Shown here: piece by piece, positions 56,937-64,000 of the stretch
Position numbering within the stretch: position 1 is the stretch's first letter
Layout: each line of letters opens with the position of its first letter
Assembly: GCA_030272155.1 (NCBI GenBank)
Contig: CP126192.1
Coordinates: 6,048,501-6,112,500, forward strand
DNA from: Tetradesmus obliquus
Taxonomy: Eukaryota; Chlorophyta; Chlorophyceae; Sphaeropleales; Scenedesmaceae
DNA length: 64,000 bases
Direction of reading: 5' to 3'
Position numbers and translations under genes: made by a program
The notes under the pieces: model-generated
What the model was told of the DNA's origin: nothing
What the model saw: the letters and a program-made list of their open reading frames with translations, nothing else
Database searches by the model: none

Positions 56937-57183
56937 GCTATGATCGCCCAACCGACCGCAAGCCACCAAAGTGACAGTTTGTCACTGCACCAAACCCTTT
57001 CTGCTGTTGGTTGTTTCCGCAGCGTATCGGACGCTACGAAGCACATGATCAGCCTTGATAATTTCATCAAAATGCATATGCTAGTGACCACACACGTGGA
57101 ATTGCCTGAGCATCACTTCGCTACCAGCTTGCTGTAGATGACTGGGTCCAAGAGGAGTAATCAACTGATCTTATGACTTTGCC
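56937..57183. promoter_or_regulatory. Short divergent promoter, rhomboid-like and 2OG oxygenase genes
   Basis: Only about 250 bases separate the two start codons on opposite strands. The promoters must overlap or be shared, which suggests joint expression. No TATA box was found. Confidence 0.5.
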
Positions 57184-60100
57184 ATGTTGCAAGCATTGAG
57201 GGGCTCTGCTGCCTGCACAAGCATCATACCAGGACCGCTACAGCGCCTGCTGGCGGTGCTGCAGCAGCACGAGACAGCTAGGAGTCTGCAGCAGAGTGAA
57301 GGCTTGCAGCATGCAGTCAGCGAGCTTGCGAAAACATCCTGGCCTTTGCAGCCATGGGCAGTTGGCAGCAGCAGGAGGCTGCAAACAGATGCAAGGCTGC
57401 CATTGGAGCGCCTGCAGGAGGCCATCACGCCTGAAGTGTGCGCTGAGCTAAATGCCAAGGTGTGGCACAAACACACCAAACGCTGCATGGCTGTACACAT
57501 GTGCCGCACAAATGAGCCCTGCTGCCATGAACTCTATATGTATGTGCAAGCAGCAGCTGGTGTGCTGTAGCAATAGCCAGCCGCAACTGGCACTTGCAGC
57601 AGCACTGGGATTGCCGCACCTGCAGCAATTCTCACAGCAGACTGTCGATTCAAGGAGCGCTGCTGACACACTGCTATTGCTGCTGCTGCCGCCCTCAGGG
57701 CTATGCTGTGGTGGATGGTGTGTTTGGCCCCATCAGTGCACACAGGCTGGAGCTGGAGCTGATGCATGTGCACCAAGCCGGGCTGATGCACCTCAACCAC
57801 ACACACCTCGTGGCAAAAGGAGAGACGCAGCTGCTGGCCAAGTCGCAGGTGCAGTAGCAGGGCCGCATTGCAATGGCTGGGACAATGTTGCCAGTAGCAG
57901 GGCTTGAACTAGCCGCCGCCAGCAGGTGCTTGGTGTGCATGGTGCAGTCAGTCTGGGCATACAAGGGTGCTGGCACGCTGCAAGCGTTTAATTTTTGTGC
58001 AAGGGCTGCGGGGATCTTGTGCAGGGATACCAGCAGCAGCCAAGCTGACATCAGCACGCAAGCATGTCAACAGAGTTTCAGCACTCATGGGAGCGCAACT
58101 GCATATGAACCCTGCTGAGGCGGGCTGCTGCGACGCAGCGTAGTTGCACTGCTGCAGCTCTTCAGGCATTACTGCCGCTTGCCTGAAGAAGACGGCTCTG
58201 GTGTGCATTATTGGGAGGAAATCGATAGCATTGACAACCTGGCTTCCAGTTGTCTTCTTCGCCGCCACCCACACTTCCTTGCCACCATTGTGAACTTCCT
58301 GGTTGATGCTGTGAACTTCCTGGACTTCGCCGTGAAGCTCATCAAGTTCATGGTGAACATATCCCCTTGCCTTCCCTGCTGCAGGTGATGGAAGCAGAAC
58401 TCACGCTTGAGGCTGCTGTGCGGGAAGCAGCACCGCTGGTGGCGCAGCTGGATGCAGACCGGCGGCTGGCCACCATGCTCAACCTGTTCCTGCCGCAGCT
58501 GCGGCTGGAGTCGGCTGCAATCAAGATGCAGCACAACGAGGGTGCGCTGCTCTTGAGTGTGTGGTGTTGCTGCATGCTCGACGCTTTTGCGGTCGGATGC
58601 TGTGAAGGTGTCACTTGTGCAGCAAGCAGCGCACGCCTGGATCTCCTGTGAGCTGCGTTTGCGGCGGCGCGCTCTGGCTGCATGCATGGTAAATGACAGA
58701 GGTATACAGTCAATGCAGAGCTGTGCACCTTCAAGCAACGTTGGACCAATAGACTCCCGCATGTGTGGTGGATCATGTCAGGCAAAGCAACAGCGGTGCA
58801 GCACTTGCACAAGGTTTTGGGGGCGAATGCGCCGTGTCAGGGTGCGTGCCTGACTGCTGCATTTCTGAGAGCGAAGGCGTTGACAGAGAGTTTGCATATG
58901 GTGTGGTGCCCTGCACATGCCTGCAGGTGGCGGCGGCTGCTTCCCCATGCATTTTGACTCGGATGAGCTGCTTGATGGCCGCAGGGTGAGCACGGCCTGC
59001 TTGCCGTCAGCTGCAGGGGGTAGATGTAAGCCATTGGCCTGCTTGCCACTGCAGTGCATGATGCGAAGTTCTTGCTTCTGCTATGCTAACAGCCAGTTGG
59101 GTTTAGCTGCTGCGCCTGGGCACCCTAACGGGTAGGGAAATATCAACACTAGCAGATGCTGATCAGGTACCATGCAGCCTTTTGCTTGCTGTCACTGGCA
59201 AGGCACTGTCATGCCAAACAATAGCCTGCTGAGCAAGTGCAGTACACTGCCGCCTGCCGCTGCAGGTGACGGCCATCTTCTACCTCAACCAGCACTGGAA
59301 GCCCAGCCATGGCGGCCAGCTCAGGCTGTACCCCTTCCCTGCACCACCAGTGGACATCGATCCCCTGCAGGACCGGCTGGTGCTGTTTGCAACCACACGC
59401 ATGCTGCACAGGTGTGACTGGCATTCGCTGCAGCGCGCTTGCTTCAATGATGGCAAGACATCAAGAAAATCGCCCGCACATGCAGTGATAGCTGACACCT
59501 CCTACAGCAGCGCATGCCCAGACCAAAGAGGGCCCAACTGCACTGCGTTGTGTTTCAACATTTTATCACCGTACCCCTCCTTGCTGCCGCAGGGTGCTGC
59601 CGAGCCGCGCCCCCCGCAGCTGCTTCACCATCTGGCTCTCTGAGGGCCGCTCCAACGCGGCAGGCGTGGCCCCCAAGCCGCTGCTGCCACCCCCAGACAG
59701 TGGGGAGCCCAGCGAGGCGCTGTGGCGCTTCCTGATGCAGCCGGCGGTGCGGCAGCACGTGTGCAAGCTGGCATACGCAGGTGAGCAGGTTAAGCGCAAG
59801 CTTGGATGCCTGAGTCCTTGCGATGCTTGTCGATGTGCTTTTGTGGTGGTTATGAAGTCGTGTAGACTGCGATAGCAGCTGCCCTTGAGCCCTGCAGCTG
59901 CTTCAATTCAAGCTGCAGCGGTTTTGGGGTTGGTGTTCCGTCAGTAGCTGCTGTTGGTGCTGCATCATCTGTGCCAATCCACACGCGTACACCTCCGCTG
60001 TTGTTCACGCAATGCAGATGAATGGGCGCGCTCCATCCTGGAGAGCCATCCTGCGTGTGAGGCCACAGAAGCTGCTCTGGACAAGCACAGGCAAGAGGTA

Positions 60101-60232
60101 GCGGCCATCAGCAAAGCCCTCAGCAAGTTCCAGCCAGGCCTGGACCAGCTGCTTTCAGCAGCAGAAGTGCTGGATGCTGCTTCGAGGGCGTCTGAAGGAG
60201 CTGCAGCAGCAGGAGAGGGCAACGGCAGCGCA

Positions 60233-60292
<60 letters not shown>

Positions 60293-60391
60293 GGCGACGC
60301 TGCTGGGTGTGTCAGTGGCCCAAGTGAGGAACAGCTGCTGGAGGCTGTTGCCCTTTTGCAGCAAGTGGCAGCGCATGTAAAATGGTTTTGA
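57184..60391 (+). CDS. 2-oxoglutarate/Fe(II)-dependent oxygenase (prolyl 4-hydroxylase-like)
   Basis: Seven phase-consistent exons: 57184-57459, 57699-57848, 58385-58541, 58927-58985, 59266-59411, 59593-59780 and 60018-60391, about 449 residues. The double-stranded beta-helix core has the iron ligands His and Asp in FPMHFDSDE, GGQLRLYPFP on the next strands, and the distal His plus the 2-oxoglutarate-binding Arg in RMLHRVLPSRAPRSCFTIW. Such enzymes hydroxylate protein or small substrates; the target is unknown. An earlier GYAVVDGVFGP resembles the start of P4H-type catalytic domains. The C-terminal extension is helical and contains a long serine run. A stretch at 58140-58380 also stays open and was left out because the flanking exons already join in phase. 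Confidence 0.8.
60234..60291 (+). repeat. (AGC)n run encoding poly-serine
   Basis: A perfect run of about 19 AGC codons near the end of the 2OG oxygenase reading frame. It is one of many CAG/AGC/GCA arrays in the window and is likely length-variable. Confidence 0.9.
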
Positions 60392-61119
60392 CGCACACTT
60401 GATGCAGCAAAGTGCGGCTCCTGCCAGCAGGCTATGGCTCACTGTGCCTCCCTGCACCCGACATTTGGGGGTGCTGAAAGGCAGAGAGAGCAGGGCACTG
60501 GTACGCATGTCGTGTGTAGGCGGACTGCTGCAGGTACTCTGCATGGATGGAGCTGCCACTGGGTGGCACTGAGAGGCGGCCATGCTTCTCCAAACTACTG
60601 TGCTAGCAGAGCTATATATATTGCCTTTCAAGGTCCACAGTTTGGCTGACATCTGGCCGAAGCCAGATTTTACTGTCTTGACTGCCAGATGCCTACATCA
60701 TGCAATCAATACGGGTGCTACACAGGCCACTGATGTTTGGGAAGAATGGGATCATGTTGGCATGCAAGCTCGCTTGCAGGCATGGCAGTGCTGTTCGCAG
60801 ACCATGGGCATGACAGGCCAAGAGCGCCCTTGATTGGGAAGCCCATTCAATAATGTTAGATTAGGAATGAACACCTTCCTTGCTGGCCTCACCAATGCAG
60901 GATTGTTATTGGGCCCCGTGGTTTCAGACGACGGACCCTACGGAGACCCCTTGCTGCACTGCTAAACTGACCATATTCCCGCAGCAAGAAGTTTTACGAA
61001 CTACATTTGGACGCTCCTAGGCCGTCACCAGGCAAAATGACTCATGAAGGAGCTTTAAGGAGAAATGCTTGCTAGCGCAGCATAGCCATTAAGTGCTAGC
61101 CTCGGAAGCCGGGGTTGCC
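60392..61119. other. Intergenic region upstream of the cyclase gene
   Basis: About 730 bases. TATATATA at 60613-60620 is TATA-like but 500 bases before the ATG chosen for the next gene. Nothing coding was seen. Confidence 0.4.
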
Positions 61120-64000
61120 ATGCCACCAACCTTCGCGAGGGCTAGCAGCTGCGACGAGCAGCAGCAGCAGACGGACAGCAGGGGAAGGCTTGTAGCTCAG
61201 GCAAGTCCCTCTGCAGTCAGGCAGCAGTATCTCGGGGAAGCAGGCCTGCATAAGCTCGCTGTGACCAAAATTAATGCTAAACTACTGCAGCATCACTTGC
61301 ACTGCATGCAATGGGCAGGGTGGTGGAGGCACAGCCATGTAAGCACTTTATGACTGCCACTGCTTGCATGCCAGTGGATGCAGCAGCCCACAGCTTACCT
61401 GTTGCTCTGGCACTGTAATGTATGCTTGCATTTACATCCTGCAGGCGTTCCTCCTAGCACTGTCACAGAGCACGTTTCGCGGCGTATGGGCAGCAACTGT
61501 GGTATGGCTGTGCTTGCTGCTGTTGCTGGAGGTTCTCGTTGTCGGCACAGCACCCCTCTGGCTGTATACACCTGGTGGCTCCAGCTCCATGCACTCCTTA
61601 CCATGGAGCATTTGGGTCGCCATGGTGAGCAATCGCAGCTGCTCCTGCCCTGAATCGTGCATCTTGCATCCCGGCTGAGTGGACATTCTCAGCCGAGTGC
61701 ATCGCAACATGCATGCTTGCCCAAGTGTGCAGCACCTGCCATAGCTCAGGGCTGCCAAATGACAGCCAAATGACAGCACTCCTGCATGAGCATTGCAGCT
61801 GCGATAGCCATTGCGGCTGATGAGTTGCAGCCGCCCACCACTTTGGTGCTGCGGTTTAGCGCTTGACACGCGCTCACTCTCCTATTGTGCCGCATGCAGG
61901 GGCTTGTGGCATGGCTAGGCAGCACATGGCTGCTAGGACAGGTGCAGCAGCAGGTGAGCCTGGTGCGGCCATGGCGGCAGCGCCTGCTGAGCGTGTTGCG
62001 TCGACATAGTCACAGTCACAATCTGTGTGAGGTGCCTCAGCATGTGCGCTCCTGAATGCACAGCGATGGCTATTGCGCTTGTATGGTTGCCTGCACCAAC
62101 TGTTGCACACCTGATGCACGACCTTTTCCAACCGTCTGCCAGGGCTGTATGCATCAAAGCGCACTCGTCACGCGCCTGTTGGGTGGCACATCATCGCCAA
62201 CAACCGGCACATCCGACAGCATCAACACAGCAGCAAACCCCTGCAGCAGGCGCACCAACGCCACTGCTGGCGGCAGCAGCAATATCAGCAGCCACTGCAG
62301 CAGCAGGCGCAGCAGCTGCGACGCTGACGGCGACAGCAGCGCAGCACCAGCAGCAGCGCTGCTGCAGCGGCGGGCTTCTTCGCTCAGCAAGCAGCTGCGC
62401 AAGCAGCTGGGGTTAGGCAGCGTTAGTGCTGGTGATGCCTGGAGTGCCGTGGCGGGTGCAGCAGGCGCAGCTGAGCCCATCTCGCAGCTGCAGAGGCTGC
62501 AGCGGCGGCTGTCTCAGTACACAACGCAGAAGCAGGCCTACTCGGATGCGCATGCAGGCACAATGCTGGTGCTGTATGTAGGCAGCAGGTGGGAAGGGCT
62601 CTTTCTCTTGCATGACAGCTGCTGCAGGCGTGCATACGCAGCACATGCTGTGTGCGGAAGCTTCGTCAGTCTTTGCAGCAATCGCCTGCATGCTGTCTGA
62701 TTGCGAGCACTCCTGCTCTGCTCATTTGGGTCCCAGCAAGTGGAACTGTCTACTGCTGCTCAGCACCCACAAGGACGGCTCTGCTTGTGCACGCCTGCGT
62801 GTGCAAATGCTGAGCGCAAAAAATCTGTTGTGCTGTGCCGTGCAGCCCTATCGACCAGGCAGTGGCTGGTGTGCTGCTGGGCAGCGAGCCTGGGCTGCTG
62901 CTGGCGTGTGTGAGCAGCGGGTCTGAGGCGCTGGAGGCGGTGTTTGGCGGCAAGTGGCTGCCCGACCTGGTGCTGATGGACGTGGCGCTGCATGATGCGC
63001 CGGCATCAGAGGTGCGTGCTGCTGGCTGTGCTGCTTCCTTAGGTTTGTTGTGTATGCTACATATGGATAGCTGCCTGACCTGGTGCTGATGGACGTGGTG
63101 CTGCACGATGCGGCAGCATGAGAGGCGCGTGCTGCTGGTCACGACAACCGCAGTTGCTGCCAGGGGTGCTTATACAGCGTGGCACTAGCTGCACAGCAGG
63201 TCTCTCACTCTGAACGACTGTCCTGCATTGACACATCAGCTCCTCAGCCCGACGGCATGCGCTGCACATGCACCGCCTGCTCCCGCATGCTCCTCTGCAA
63301 ACAACTTCAGGTGGCGGGCCAGATGCGTGCCGCGTTCTCCCCGCTGGAGCTGCCCATCATGCTGCTGGCCAGCCGCAGCGGAGAGGCGGAGGCGCTGGCA
63401 GCGCTGGAGGCGGGCGTGAACGACTTCCTGATCAAGCCGCTGCGCCGCACCGAGCTGCTGGCACGCATCAACAGCCAGGTGACAGCTGGCAGCCTCGCAC
63501 TGGCAGTCTGCGGTTTGAAGTGTTAACAAATGAAAAGCAAGTGTAGAACAGCTGAGTGTGCTTCCCTTGATGTTATTTGGCTGCTTCCACATGCTGTGTA
63601 TCTGTGCAGCAGCCAATTATCCAGGGCCTGCTGTTGTCGTGTGCGCCGCTGCACACCATACGAACATGCTTCACCCCATACTGACATGCACTGCGCCTCT
63701 TTCATTTTGCTGCAGGTGATGATCAAGCAGAGTGTGCGGCGCGAGGCTGAGGCACGCAGCCACCACGAGCTGCTGGTGCAGGTGCTGCCGCCGCACATCA
63801 TCCAGCGCCTGGCTGCTGGGCAGGCCTGCATCCCAGAGCAGCACGAGCAGGTGCGCGGGGCAGGGAATTGGGGCGATTCTGGCTGCACGGCGCGCAATCA
63901 TTGCTGCATGTGCGGCGCATCGTGGCATGCGTGTGTAGCTGTGTGTATGCGCCGTTTGTCCTGCACCTAAGGCACATGGCACCTTCACACACAAGCTGAC
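61120..64000 (+). CDS. Membrane protein with receiver domain and class III nucleotide cyclase start (partial)
   Basis: Seven visible exons in phase: 61120-61338, 61445-61624, 61900-61953, 62143-62588, 62846-63011, 63311-63478 and 63716-63850; the gene runs past the window. At least one membrane helix lies in exon 2 (VVWLCLLLLLEVLVVG), perhaps a second in exons 2-3. Exons 4-6 make a response-regulator receiver domain: PDLVLMDVALHD with the phospho-accepting Asp, PIMLLASRSGEAEALAAL, and DFLIKPLRRTELLARI with the conserved Lys. The first strand reads LVLYVGS, lacking the usual acidic pair. Exon 7 (HELLVQVLPPHIIQRLAAGQ) is the signalling helix that leads into adenylyl/guanylyl cyclase catalytic domains. 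The expected product makes cAMP or cGMP under two-component control; the catalytic domain itself is outside the window. Confidence 0.75.
63073..63118 (+). repeat. Copy of receiver-domain exon 5 donor edge
   Basis: CTGCCTGACCTGGTGCTGATGGACGTG and what follows repeat the end of exon 5 (LPDLVLMDVALHD), which contains the phospho-accepting Asp. The copy lies about 110 bases downstream in the intron and reads LPDLVLMDVVLHDAAA before a stop. Confidence 0.8.

Noticed and set aside
58140-58388. Possible extra exon of the 2OG oxygenase (VHYWEEIDSIDN...)
   Set aside because: The flanking exons join in phase without it, and the second half (NFLVDAVNFLDFAV) looks like a small DNA duplication rather than conserved protein.

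Overview
This window reads as nuclear DNA of a green alga. Every recognisable gene is split by short introns with GT-AG borders, coding and intron sequence are full of CAG/CTG trinucleotide runs (poly-Gln, poly-Ser, poly-Ala, poly-Leu), and the gene set mixes organelle-type proteins (a plastid-type HSP90, a plastid-like di-iron oxidase) with F-box/LRR proteins and a receiver-cyclase fusion. A chlorophycean alga of the Scenedesmus/Tetradesmus kind (Sphaeropleales) fits best; that is inference from sequence style, not a database match. Exon borders were placed by hand from splice sites, reading phase and protein motifs. Most are exact or within a base or two; doubtful ones are flagged.

Layout. 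Positions 1-3430 hold the 3' part of a Ty3/gypsy LTR retroelement (fossil, cut by the window edge) whose pol carries a PHD-type zinc finger. Positions 3472-7554 (minus) hold a FAD-dependent monooxygenase whose C-terminal end is not visible and abuts the retroelement. Positions 9073-13425 (minus) hold a selenium-binding-protein-like beta-propeller with an N-terminal hydrophobic segment. 14657-16895 (plus) is an unrecognised alpha-helical repeat protein with a TATA box. 17571-20102 (minus) is an F-box/LRR protein. 21070-25168 (minus) is a haem-oxygenase-like di-iron oxidase, sharing a 0.4 kb divergent promoter region with a NPPY-type methyltransferase (25578-27724, plus). Two tandem paralogs of a coiled-coil, bZIP-like protein follow (30158-32448 and 36949-39558, plus). 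A second LRR protein (42951-45037, plus) converges on an HSP90 (46440-53903, minus). A rhomboid-like protein without a recognisable catalytic His (54967-56936, minus) diverges from a 2OG-Fe(II) oxygenase (57184-60391, plus) across only about 250 bases. The window ends inside a receiver domain-class III nucleotide cyclase gene (61120 onward, plus).

The most striking signal is not a single gene. In five genes (monooxygenase, SBP-like, di-iron oxidase, HSP90, receiver-cyclase) one edge of an exon, including its splice site, has been copied once to four times into the neighbouring intron as tandem units of roughly 100-170 bases. The copies keep much of the coding sequence and often a usable splice site. 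This suggests frequent short tandem duplication across exon-intron borders, with possible alternative exons or intron birth. A second genome-wide habit is the use of (CTG)n directly in front of 3' splice sites. No tRNA, rRNA or CRISPR array was found.
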